Shown here in pieces: positions 49,231-60,070 of a stretch of 64,000 nt of DNA; within the stretch, counting starts at the first letter, position 1; every line of letters begins with the position of its first letter. The position numbers were made by a program, and so were the translations under genes. The notes below the pieces were generated by a model. The model searched no databases and was not told the origin of the DNA. It saw nothing but the letters and a program-made list of their open reading frames with translations. The DNA lies in the NCBI GenBank assembly GCA_030549775.1, contig CM060180.1, positions 82,429,672-82,493,671 on the forward strand. The letters run 5' to 3'. The stretch comes from Tamarix chinensis. Taxonomy: Eukaryota; Streptophyta; Magnoliopsida; Caryophyllales; Tamaricaceae.

Positions 49231-49929
49231 TCATATGATCGTGTAATGAGTTTTAATAATATGTTATCCATACATTATCTTTTCCATGTGGGTAAAAAAA
49301 ATCCATAATTACTCCCCTGGGAGATTGTATTTCATTCCCTACAATAGGTTGCTCAAAAGAGTAAGCACATGTGAATGTGATAAATGACTCCATGTGATAT
49401 CAACAATTATGATTTAAGTGATTATAGGAACTATATTTTACCAAGTACTTAACCGTACCAACGCCCTTTGTGGAGGTACGATGAACTTGGTATATGCGAG
49501 GGAGATGTTAGCCTTGTTTTGTAGGTAAGTCAATCCTTGTAGAGTCCTTTATAGGGAAGCAACATTAAACCTTGTGTAAGCTATGGCATTTAATTTCCTT
49601 CACCATTTTCTTTTAATCATTTTTTAAAATTTTAATGTAAAGATTAATGTTTAATAATTCTTCATTTATGTTTTAAAATATGTATTTAAAGAGATTTTCA
49701 CACTTTTATCCATTGTTAAATGACTCTTATAATAGTCTTGGATCAGGTGCCAACAACACCTGACTCATTGGGGTATAACATTCCCTTTAGTCTTCCATCC
49801 AACATAGACTAGGCATTGGTTGTGCCTTCTTTATGTTGGATGTGGCTGTAGTATCTCTATTTTGCTACAACTTTTGTAAACTCTTTCTAAACTAATAAAA
49901 AAATTTGTTGTAAAAGTGGGGGTTTTATA

Positions 49930-50387
49930 TGTACAATTGGAACTATATATGAACTTTGATGTTAAGCATATTTTCATTTGATTATGTTATGATGCTATAA
50001 ATTATTCATAAATATCTTATGAGTTTCGTTTAGCTTAGATGTTCTTGATTGTTCTTTCTTAAAGGATCGTGATGTTTTTTTTAAATTTTTATTGATAAGT
50101 TAATGACAATCCTTATAATAAGTAGACAACTTTGATATATAACATGTTAGATAAAAATCATGTTTAAGGGCTTTTTAATTATGGTTGAAATTTTGGTAAG
50201 CTTATGTGTGATCCCAAACATTCAAAGTGTTATTGAGGACATTCAAAGAGCTAATGGCTAATGACACCTAAATTACCCTAAATAGGATTTGATCTTGATT
50301 AATCATATTTATGACAAGTAGTTTCACTAAAATAATTAAGTAACCCAAAATGGCCTTTTTTGGTATAGTGAGGGGCTAATGGTCAAC
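49930..50387. other. AT-rich spacer, target of E2
   Basis: No gene seen. Ends AATGGTCAAC; the right side of E2 continues with CTTTGACCATTG, so E2 opened a region with GACCATTGA-type short repeats, also seen at 44640-44800. Confidence 0.5.
50383..50387. repeat. Target-site duplication of E2, left (TCAAC)
   Basis: Identical to 55073-55077. Confidence 0.85.
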
Positions 50388-50809
50388 TGAAATGCCCCGA
50401 AAATTTCTAATTTTATAAACTACATTTAAAGGATATTTATTATAAGAATTATTTAAATAAATTATTTTTAATTTGAATTAATTAAGGAAAATTAAGAAGA
50501 AATTTATAAGTATTTTTATTAGAAAATAATTTGGGCATTTTAGCAAATTAAGCATTTTATTTTGAAAATAAATTAAATAAATTATTTTATTTAAAATAAG
50601 AAGGAGAAAATAGTTTCAAATTAATATTAATTTTATAAATAATTTAATTAGAGAAAATTAGGATGTTTTGCTAATTAAAAAGGAATTTATGGAAAATCTT
50701 TTAAAAATCCTAATTTAGCCTAAAATAGGATTTAAATATTATCTTATTCAAATATAATTATTTTTAAATATCCCAAATATTTTAATTAATTTAAATACCC
50801 AACATAATT

Positions 50810-52040
50810 ATTTTTCTCTTGTCCTTTTTTCCTTTTTCCTTTTTCTTTCTTCCTATTTCTTTTTCTTTCTTTTCTTCCTCCCCTCCCCCAATTTGGGCCT
50901 GGCGCGGCTCAATTTTCTTCTTCCTTTCCTTCGGCCCAGCCGCGCAGCTGCCCCGTTCTAGCTCGCTTCTCAACGGTGCGTTTTATCATTTATTCCGCCC
51001 TACACTCCGCGTTTCATTTAACGCACCCTCGTCATGCCGAACCGCCCGGTCCTCCCTTCTTTTCTTTCTTTTCCTTCGTCGACCCCCCTGCTCAACCTTG
51101 TCTTCTTTCTCCTTCGCGCCTGCCAACCCCGACGTCAACCAGCACCTGCATCGCCGCTCACCCTCTGGTTTTTCGCCGCCGGTTACGGTCGTTTTGACCG
51201 ACGATTTTTATTCTTATCTCTTCCCCTGAATCGCCGACCCTCTTGACCCAACCAAATCTCCCTCTTCTCGCGCCATCCTCTCTCTCTCTCTCCTACGGAC
51301 ACCCATGCCCGTTTTGCTGCCGCCAGCCAACCCTCGCCTCTGGTAAGCCCGAACCCTAATTCCTTATCCCCTCACCGATCTAAATAACCCTAACCTCTCC
51401 TCTAACTCTATAAATACCCTCACAATATACCCTGGTTCGAGTTTGGATTTCCTAACCCAGAAATCCTTCCTTATCGCCGCCACTCCTTTAGACGCCTCGT
51501 CCTCCGCCTACAGCCAACTTCGCCGCCCATTCTGGCCACCCGTGTCATCCTTACACAGCCCTATAGCTAACCAAATCTAACTCACCCTTCGATTATTCCT
51601 GCACAATCCGTCCCAGCTATGCGAATTTCCCTTCCCGATCAACCCTGTTTTCTGCCCCGCCACCCTTCGCGCCGCCCTTAGCCACCTCCTCCTCCGCTAA
51701 GGCCACTTCTTTCACCTCCCAAACTGTGCTTCAGACCCTGCCCTACCTTCCCATACCTTTAGTTTCCTTTTTCTCCCTCTCCTCCTCTCTCTTCCTTCTT
51801 CTCCTCCATTTGGCCACCACCGCCGCCGCCGTGAGCCGCCACCTTTGGCTGTGCCGCCACCTTCATTCTATCCCTCTCCCTCTGGGCATTCTTAAACAGC
51901 CCAACTTCCAAATCCATTCTTCCTATCTTATTCCCGCATGCAACTTTCCCTTCTTTCCTCTCTTTTTCCGGCCACCGCCGCCACCGCCGTGCTCCGCCGC
52001 CGGTGCCGCCTATCCTCACCAACATTTGGTTGAACCCTAG
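50810..52040 (+). other. CpG-rich pyrimidine block of E2
   Basis: C+T-rich with many intact CpGs (CCGCCGCCGCCG type runs), a sharp contrast to the AT-rich surroundings. Closely matches 61740-62840 of E4, for example GCCGCCACCTTTGGCTG and GCCGCCGGTGCC. Probably U3 end plus transcribed leader of the LTR. Confidence 0.7.
51409..51416 (+). promoter_or_regulatory. TATA box of E2 LTR
   Basis: TATAAATA 1021 bases from the LTR start. E4 has TATAAATA at 62362, 1063 bases from its start. The shared place and sequence suggest the real promoter of this LTR family. Confidence 0.6.
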
Positions 52041-52707
52041 ACCCTCTCAGCTATTTTCTCTATTTTTATAACCCTTAAATTATTTTATTTCAATTATTTA
52101 CATATAAATACTATTATTATTATTCTTAATATTTATATTTTAATATGCATTATTATTATTATTATTAGTATTCATATTTTATTATTATTTATGTTGAGGG
52201 CTGAAGCCTAATATATTTTAATTTGATTTTATTATTATTCTTCTTATTATTTCTATATTTACTATTATTAATATTAAAATGTTATAAGTATAATAATAAT
52301 TATTATTATTTTCTATTTCGAATTTCCATTATTCTTATTTATTATTATTAATACAAATATTTTAACATTAGTGTTGTTAATAATGTTACTATTATTATTA
52401 TTATTATTATTTCTGAATTGGGTTATTTAATTTACAAATAATCTTTTTAGTATGATTTTGGTAAAGGGTCTGAATCCCTTATTTCACTTTATTTTTGAGT
52501 AATGCCTTTTTATTATTATTTCTACTATTTTATTATTCTTAGTAATATTAATATTGATATTATTTTGGTATTTTTGTTATTATTATTTTATCAAAAAAAA
52601 CTATTCTTATATTAAATTAGTGTTTAATATTATTTTGATAGGAGAGAGTCTAATTTTAGCTTTTCTCTCATAATAGGTAAAACCAGTCAAAACCCTAAGG
52701 AGGCGTA

Positions 52708-52743
52708 GGAGCGTGCTCCAAGACCGGTGTCGTTTTAGGTAAG
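52708..52743 (+). promoter_or_regulatory. Conserved GGAGCGTGCTCC hairpin and GGTAAG splice-donor-like site (E2)
   Basis: GGAGC/GCTCC arms at 52708-52719 are followed by CCGGTGTCGTTTTAGGTAAG (GGTAAG at 52738-52743). The same block in E4 is at 63705-63740. GGTAAG at the same module position also occurs in E5 and E10. Confidence 0.55.
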
Positions 52744-53002
52744 GAGTGCTAAGTCCTTTTATGTGCTTATGTGTATTATGTGTTTCGCATGCTATGTATC
52801 CTATATTTATTATCATTAATTATTTTATATGTGGTATGACATGGAGTTGAAGTATGTTGTGCATGGCATGTGTATTATTTATGTATGATGATATGTGTTG
52901 TGACCTTGTAAGACATGCATGAGAGGATGTCGGTGTGGTTTGTGTGAGAGGAAGGATGAAAAAGGAGGATGGGGAAAGAATTTGATTAAGGGAAGTGAGT
53001 TA

Positions 53003-53950
53003 ACCTAATTTTATGGTTTTATAAGGAATAATCTAATGTATGATTTTATGTGTGGAAGAGCAGAATTTAAGGTTTGTTTGGGAGAATCTAATTTAGGATG
53101 TTATTTGGGAGACGGTAATTTATGATGTTATATGGGAGATTCGAATTTATGGTTTATTTGGGAGAATTTAAATTAGGATGTTAATTGGGAGAAGGTAATT
53201 TATGAGGTTATATGGAATAATCGAATTTATGGTTGTTGGGAGAATCTAATTTTTTTTATGTTATTTGGAAAAATGTAATTTATGATATTATATAGGGGAA
53301 TCTAATTTATGATTTGCTTGGGGGAATTCAATTTATGGTTTTCCTTGGGAGATTCTAATTTATGATTTTATGTGGAAGAATCTTTATATTTTGAATTTAG
53401 GGTTTGATATGGAAGAATCTTTATGGTTTGAATTTAGGGTTTGGTATGGGAGAATCTTAGGTTTTGGTTGGATTGAATTTATGGTTTTGTATGACAGAAT
53501 CTAGGGTTTGCCTGGTGGTATTAATGGATGTATGTTAGTATTAGGGTTTGTATGATGATATTAAGGTTTGTATGGTGGTAATTATAGTTGTATTGTGGTA
53601 TTAGGATTTATATGGTGACACTGATGGTTGTATGGTGGTATTAGGGTTTGCATTATTGAATTTAGGGTTTCACATGGAATTTTAGGGTTTGCATGAAAAA
53701 GGTTCGAAGGTTTGCATGGGGAGATTAATGTCTGCATGGGTATTAAATTTATGTATGGAAAGTTAATTTGGGATATAAGGAATGTAATGTAAGTGTTGTT
53801 TGGGTGTTTGAGCACTTGGGATGAAAAATAGCACGTGGGGCAAATTAAGGGTATGGAGGAGACTGAATTATGGTTTGTTGTGGTTAATTGAGGTATATGG
53901 TGGCTGATTAGGGTTTTTGGTGTTATCATGTGTATATGGTGATTAAAGTG
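53003..53950 (+). repeat. 27-bp minisatellite of E2 with 54-bp higher order
   Basis: Alternating units such as GAGAATCTAATTTAGGATG-- and GAGACGGTAATTTATGATG--, 26-27 bp each, giving about 54-bp pairs. From about 53500 it changes to about 20-bp units around GTATGGTGGTATTAGGGTTT. It lies where E1 and E3 carry a different, 29-bp minisatellite. Confidence 0.75.
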
Positions 53951-54049
53951 TAATTATGATGTGTGAAGATTTATGCATGTCTAGGGTAAAAGTCTTTGAA
54001 TAAGATACTTAAGATATTAATCACGTAAAGTGAAAGATGTTAAGCCGGG

Positions 54050-54390
54050 CCCAGACCAATCCACCGGCATAATAGTGGCTAGGTACTGCGGTAACCTGGA
54101 GATCGATCCACCGGCTTAATAGTGGTAGGGTATGTTACCCTAGTAACCGATCCACCGGCTAAAATAGTGGGGGATCCCGAGCTCAACGAACCAAACTATA
54201 CATGTTGATAATAAGTGGGAAGACATTATCTACTTACAGTGGAACACCGTGCGAGAAGATGCCAGACCGATCCACCGGCATATAATAGTGGTAGGGCATG
54301 TACCCTAAGTGACCGATCCACCGGCTATAATAGTGGCCAGGAGCCTGAGTGCCCTGGAGACCAATCCACTGACAAAATAGCGGGGTTCCC
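54050..54390 (+). repeat. CCACCGG...ATAGTGG array in E2
   Basis: Six copies at 54061, 54108, 54152, 54272, 54318 and 54365, about 46 bp apart with one larger gap. Core GATCCACCGGCTATAATAGT-GG; between cores AGGGTATGTTACCCT can also form a hairpin. Confidence 0.85.
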
Positions 54391-54599
54391 GTACTCGTAT
54401 GGACTTGATAAAAAGTATGGTGTGAAATGAATTCTGATCAGAGATTAATTTAAAAATTAATCCAGTCTACAATCGGGCCTTGTACTCTTACTTGGATGGT
54501 CATAAGCACCTTATGTCATTGTGTTGATAATTATGCCCTTCTATGTTCTGTATGATTTATGTGTTTGTGTGTTGGCCTTAGTGATCAAGTCACCTTACT

Positions 54600-54618
54600 C
54601 AGTACTGGACCCGTACTG
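54600..54618 (+). other. CAGTAC hairpin of E2
   Basis: CAGTAC and GTACTG arms around a 7-base loop. In E3 the same element (57837-57852) has perfect 6-bp arms and a 4-base loop. Confidence 0.6.
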
Positions 54619-54931
54619 ATACTACCTTGGTTGATGGGTCATGTGATGATCCACCGATGGTGGGGAGCAAACATCTTTTATAGGTTTAAGATCAGAGACT
54701 GTTTTGGGGTGGCAGGCCTGACTTGAGTGAGTAGGCAATCCGAAATTTGATCCATCGGGTTTTATCTTATTTAAATGTATTTCTATTTGGAAGTTACAAG
54801 TCTTATTTGAAACTTCAAGGGTATTGTAATTAACTCTTAATTTCTCGTACTCTGATTTTGTTGTATGATCTTTCGAATCCTTTTATGAATTGTTAATTTG
54901 AATTTAACGTAAATCTTTTGTTTAGCCTTAG

Positions 54932-54977
54932 CACTTGGTACTGGAACGGTTGGAGAAAACCGGTCTGGTACTAAGTG
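54932..54977 (+). other. Conserved terminal hairpin of E2
   Basis: The two 20-base arms, CACTTGGTACTGGAACGGTT and its partner ending GTACTAAGTG, match at 16 of 20 positions around a 6-base loop. It lies 95 bases before the LTR end, and GCGGTAAC follows. Confidence 0.7.
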
Positions 54978-55072
54978 TGGCGGTAACATTCCCAGAATTC
55001 ATAGGTTTAAAGTGTTTCTATCTTAATTGCTTCCGTTTTATAAAAAAAATTAGTGAATTTTGAGGTGTTACA

Positions 55073-55077
55073 TCAAC
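55073..55077. repeat. Target-site duplication of E2, right (TCAAC)
   Basis: Identical to 50383-50387. Confidence 0.85.
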
Positions 55078-55990
55078 CTTTGACCATTGAACATTGACCA
55101 TTGAATTTGACCTTATGATTAGTAATTAAATATGAATATTGACTCTTAGTGTTAGTGAATAGTGATTTTTGTTAAGAAAATATTTTATATTTTTGAATTT
55201 AAGTTTTCTGATATAAAATAATGATGTTCATCACTGATGATAAGCAATTTTATGAATAGTAAAAAAAAATCAGTGTGCAACCTTATTTTACAATAGTTAA
55301 GAATAATATATTTGATTTTTATGTTTGTTGGCTCTTTTGAAGTCTATCGGCTAAAAGTGGTATTTTTGGAATAAATGTGATCAATAAGCTTGTTATGTAG
55401 TTACTGTTAACTAAAAACACTTAGTTATCTATGGCATATGATTCATATGAGATGTACACATTGTGATGTGTTATGTGAAGTAATTTTTCTTAATGTTAAA
55501 TAAACAGAAATACATTAGCCTTAGCCGACTAGTAGTTGATTTCTAAATAATTGCACGAGGACTTGTTGAGTTGTTATGTGTGGACCTCCATGTCATTAAT
55601 AAATCATGAACTATTCTTGAATAAAATACTATTATTTAAGTGAAAGATTTTGAATTAGAAATAGTTTACTCTCTAGGGTTAGATACCTTAGAGATGATGC
55701 AAGAGTCCTTGATTTGGTTTGGTTTCACTAATGTATCTTATGCCCCATTAAGGCTTTAGTCTACTTTATATAGGACCTTTGGGACCTACAATGGGTATCA
55801 ATACTTAAGGATAAGTAAATAAGGATGGGAGGGCATTGTATTATATTATATAAAATAGTATGACCAATGTATCTTAGTATCCTTGGGTTACATGATTTGG
55901 ATGGTACTAGTATTATGTGGCTTTATTACCATTATATCTTAGCATCTCTAGAGTACACCAGTATAATCTAGGTATCCTTTAATACCTTGA
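55078..55990 (+). repeat. Diverged giant-LTR piece (E6)
   Basis: 55638-55850 matches E1 17665-17860 (AGTGAAAGA box, TTAAGGC..TAGTCTACTT, GACCTACA-TGGG-AT). CpG-poor. Limits uncertain. Confidence 0.5.
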
Positions 55991-57414
55991 ATTTTAGCTA
56001 AACTTAATCCCTATTAATTAATACCTTAACCAATTTTTGATCTCAAGAAATCGTTTTGTTTGTCTTACCCTCTCTTCATAATCCAAAATCTTAACTTAAT
56101 CCTCATCTTTATTCTGGGTAAATAATATTTATTTAACTTAACCTTAATTCTAGAGGATTTATATCATAATATTACCTTATTTAGATAATCACCAAATTGT
56201 TAATCTAATCTTAACCATTAATATACTTATCCTTTTCATTTTCCTTTTAATCCTTTTCCCTTTCTTTTCTTTGTTTCTTCTAAACCTGTTCGATATCTTT
56301 TTTCCTTCCTTCTCCCCTTCTTTTGTGTGAGAGTATACCCTCTACCCTATGTCCTTTGTCATACCATCACCTACACCTTACCTTCCCTCAACACTTCAAC
56401 TCTCACTTGCATGATGTGTTATTGTCTACCCATTTCCCCTGATTGTGCACCCCCTTCCCTTGCATTTCTCCCCTCTACATGTGTTCTTATATTCCTTTCA
56501 CCATACTCACGACCCCATATATATATACTCTTCCAATCTCTCTCAAGCTCATTTAATGCTCAACCCTCCACACTCTTCATTTTCTGTCAAGCAAAAATCA
56601 ACCCCAATCACCTCCCTCTTTCTTATTTTTCCTTTTATTTTTTTTAATGTCAAGCAACCATCACCACCCCACATACCACCACAAACCACAAATCACCACT
56701 TAGCTATGAAACTAACCATTATTATCACCCTATCAATCCCCTTCATCATCACCGACCATCGCCACCCCAATCCCGTCTTCCTCCCTCCTTCTCTTGAGCT
56801 CTGTTTCTTTTTCCAATTAGGCACATAGTTGCAAAATTCTTGCACATCCCAATTATTTCCTCTTATAGAAGTTAAATGCATAGTCATTCACTCTCGCACA
56901 CCCCAACCATATGTTCCACACACAATTCTACATACAGTCATGAGCACCACAATCCCGCTCATACACTTTATGCATGACCATACAATTTTTTTACTCCTAG
57001 CCCATGCACCTTCCTAGCTCTCAATTAGTGCATGTATTTAATGCCATGGTCATGCCCTTCCTTTTTCTTAGTCATTCTCTCTTCTAAACACACCCATGCT
57101 CCACTCAAACACCACCTTAGCACCACCATAACTTCCATCACACTTCCACACAACCTGATCTTTCCACTTATTTTAGTTATTTCCATTTCCCACCTCTTTC
57201 ACCTTAAAATTTTCCTTAATTCTTATTCTTAAGTTCTAATTATGAAATATCCTTGCTTTGTGGGTAATATTTCAGTGGTCTTAAAGGAGATGGTTTGGGA
57301 TTTCATACTTAAAGCCCGGTGTTGTTATTAGTAAGGGTACATGTCATACTTATGCTTGTATGTATACAATGCCTTTGTATGTATGTCTTGTTCATAATGT
57401 TATGTGGATAATAT
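55991..57414 (+). repeat. Diverged giant-LTR 5' piece with pyrimidine block (E7), cut by E3
   Basis: Pyrimidine-rich block at 56220-57180 with almost no CpG, followed by leader-like sequence ending at 57414, where E3 begins. Open frames here (56327-57232) are composition artefacts. Confidence 0.5.
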
Positions 57415-57513
57415 TGTAACACCCCCAAAATTCACTACGGAAAAATTTCGTTAATTAAAAGAAAACTAGCGGAAGCAAATCAATAAACCGTGAATTTGGG
57501 AGTATTACCGCCA

Positions 57514-57559
57514 CACTTAGTACCAGACCGGTTCACTCATACCATTCCAGTACTAAGTG
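57514..57559 (-). other. Conserved terminal hairpin of E3
   Basis: Arms CACTTAGTAC and GTACTAAGTG are perfectly complementary over 10 bp, with extra pairing inside (ACCGG/CC-GT region). It is 99 bases from the LTR end at 57415. Confidence 0.75.
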
Positions 57560-57836
57560 CTAAGGCTAAAGGAAAATGAAATACAATTTGCAAGAATTTC
57601 AGCGTACTTAAATCAGAGTAGCGTACCAAATGTTTATAAGAATGAAATCCACCCATGGTGGTTACAGTATCAACATATACATTTAAAACCAGATATTTCA
57701 GAGAGAGAGAGAAAAACCCTAGTAGTTCCGGATGAGACCTTACTCTCTTTCCCGTTGCCCACTTGAGTAGCACCTGAAAAGACCTGCAAGGGACACTGCC
57801 CATTAAATAGGCAGGGGCCCCACGAATGGAACCCTT

Positions 57837-57852
57837 CAGTACTACGGTACTG
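57837..57852 (-). other. CAGTAC-TACG-GTACTG hairpin of E3
   Basis: Perfect 6-bp stem with a four-base loop, next to the conserved GGGGCCCCTGCCTATTTAAT stretch (57797-57816) also present in E1 at 18721 and at 29350. Confidence 0.65.
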
Positions 57853-58117
57853 AGTAACCCTTTAAAGTCCCACTTAAAAGCAGGCCCGCAATGTAACACA
57901 TGAAACAAGCTACATACATATATATAAAATTCACGCCATCAACATTCACATAGCATATCAATATATCGTTACGAACAATCAGTACTTACGGACTTAAGCC
58001 ATGTCATAATGCAAACTCAAACAATCAGGCCTTAAGCCATTGCTCCACTATAAGTAATTAGTACTTGCCCATAATTTTATTCACACACATAACTGGTTTT
58101 ATTGAGCTCGGGACCCC

Positions 58118-58270
58118 CCCACTATTATTGCCGGTGGACCGGATTATATATAAAATCATCATCCAGGGCACAACGCTCCTGGCCACTATTATAACCGGTG
58201 GACCGGGATTTATAGAGAATCATCACCCAGGGCACAACGCTCCTGGCCACTATTATAACCGGTGGACCGG
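58118..58270 (-). repeat. CCACTATTATAACCGGTGG array in E3
   Basis: Three copies (58118, 58183, 58247), 64-65 bp apart, nearly identical, each with dyad symmetry CCAC...GTGG. Reverse-strand equivalents of the E1 and E2 arrays. Confidence 0.85.
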
Positions 58271-58959
58271 TACTCAATATCATAAATCACTGGGCCCGGC
58301 TCATTAATATTCCACTTTCAATTATAGTATCCTTCCTTTCTTTAATCATCACATCAATCATATTTATTTGCCTCGAACGGGAGATCAATAACCCGGGACA
58401 CAAAGGTACACCGGTCGTACCGGTGCATATCAGCTACCCAGTACCCTTCAACCACGAACCCAAGGACGCAAAGGTACCCTGGTCGTACTGGTGCATAAAG
58501 CTAACTCAGTACCCTACCGACAAGGACACCTAATCCATAAGTATGCATACCCCCTAACTAGGTCTGTAGAGCTAGAAGAGTAAGATATAGGGCCTGGCTG
58601 GGGCACAAAGGCACACCAGCAAATACCAGAATAATCGTGGACTAAACCACGTCCTTAGGGTAGCGACCCCTAAGGAGTCACCATTCCCGATCTCGAGGTC
58701 TTTCACTTTAAGTAATAGTGTCTTAATTAAAGGTGATCACAAAGGCACGACATTCAGATATTTATTTACTCTCAACCGTTCTGATATCATTAGTCGTTTC
58801 TTATTCAGACGGTTATCCAAGCTATCATAGAGAAACCATCAAGGCCATACTAATCATCAGGTACTCTTACTCGGCTAATCAACCTTATTTAAATCACATT
58901 ATCAGGTTCCACAATCACAACAACAAGTTAGGTACAAATCACTTATTTATCCCCTTACT

Positions 58960-60070
58960 TATGTAATCACCAAGTCATCCATTCCTCATTAACAAATTAC
59001 CCTGTTACCCTTTAGGTTACATAATTCCTGAATTACCCCTTATCCGGTTTAGGTTATCAAATTACCTCCTACGCTCTTTAGATCACCATTCCTTCCTCAT
59101 AATTGCTACACTTATCATATTTCTCATTTGGTTGGTTAAATTACCAAATCGCCCTTCTCCTTTGTTATAATTACTATATTGCCCTTGAGTTGGATAAATT
59201 ACTCACTTACCCCTCTTCCTTATCATGATTACTAATTTGCCCCTTTAGTTGGTTAAGTAATTATCACTTTATCCTTTAATTGGCTAAGTCACCAAGTTGT
59301 CCCTTTAGTTGGATAATTTACCGAATTGCCCTTCTCCTTTATTAAAATTACCATAATAACCTTTAATTGATTAATTTACCAAATTACCCTTTGCTAGCAT
59401 CATACTTATCCCATTACCCTTCTACAATCATAATTTAATTACTAAATTATCTTTTGTCATTATCATAATTACCAAGTTACCCCCTTACTCCCAATTTTAC
59501 CATAATATCATTTTATTTACAAAATTACCCTTCTACCCCTTACTTTCAAATTACCATAATATCATTTTATTTATGAAAATTACCACCATACCCCTTTTAC
59601 TTGTAAAATTACCATAACACCCCTTTTTCTTTCCAAATTACTATCTTACCCCTTTTACATCCAAAATTATCATTTTTATCTTTCTTTACCAAATTACCAT
59701 TTTGCCCTTCTTTTCCAAAATTACCATATTAACCTTTTACTCACAAAATTACCATAATACCCCTCACTTACAAAATTACCGTGTCGCCATTCACTTATAA
59801 AATTTACCATATTACCACTTACTTATGAAATTACTATTTTGCCCCCTTTACTTTCAAAACCATATTACCCTTTCACTTGAAATATTACCATTCTTACCCT
59901 TTTCTCCAGAAATTACCATAATACCATTCTTTCTCGCAACTTACAACTTTATCCTTTTACTTATGAATTATCATTTAACCCCTTTCTTTTTAAATTACTA
60001 AATTACCCTTTTACTTATAAAATTACCAAAACGCCCCTTTCACTTATAAAATTTCCATTTAACCCTTTGT
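58960..60070 (-). repeat. 29-bp minisatellite in E3 (about 38 units)
   Basis: The minus-strand unit is GGGTGTTATGGTAATTTTA plus CAAGTAAAAG, the same family as 16480-17050 of E1 but roughly twice as long. Confidence 0.85.

Larger units (their letters stand above)
41139..49929 (+). repeat. E8: diverged giant LTR split by a LINE
   Basis: Starts TGTAATACCTCAAAA and ends GTGGGGGTTTTATA. Pyrimidine-rich block at about 42870-43480, CpG-poor; about 100-bp tandem array at 48620-49230. The LINE occupies 45014-48276. Without it the LTR is about 5.5 kb. The long open frame 42999-43478 is a composition artefact of the pyrimidine block. Confidence 0.55.
50388..55072 (+). mobile_element. E2: giant solo LTR, 4.69 kb, perfect target duplication
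   Basis: Starts TGAAATGCCCCGAAAA, ends GAGGTGTTACA, flanked by TCAAC on both sides. The two ends are imperfect inverted repeats over about 30 bp. Modules: AT start; GC- and CpG-rich pyrimidine block with TATA box; GGAGCGTGCTCC and GGTAAG; 27-bp minisatellite; CCACCGG array; two hairpins; end. No coding region; open frames in 50791-52040 arise from the pyrimidine block. Closest to E4 over the shared 2.6 kb. Confidence 0.85.

Noticed and set aside
50791..52040. GC-rich open frames that could suggest a gene or CpG island
   Set aside because: The block lies inside a solo LTR with a perfect target duplication and recurs in E4 with frame-breaking differences.
53582..53929. 115-codon frame with repeated Asn/Pro/His segments
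   Set aside because: Reverse reading of the E2 minisatellite; periodic because the DNA is periodic.
50388..55072. Giant units as TIR DNA transposons because of their inverted ends
   Set aside because: 5-bp target duplications, TG...CA ends, and junctions elsewhere with a primer-binding site (14044-14059) and a pol end (11337) fit LTRs better.
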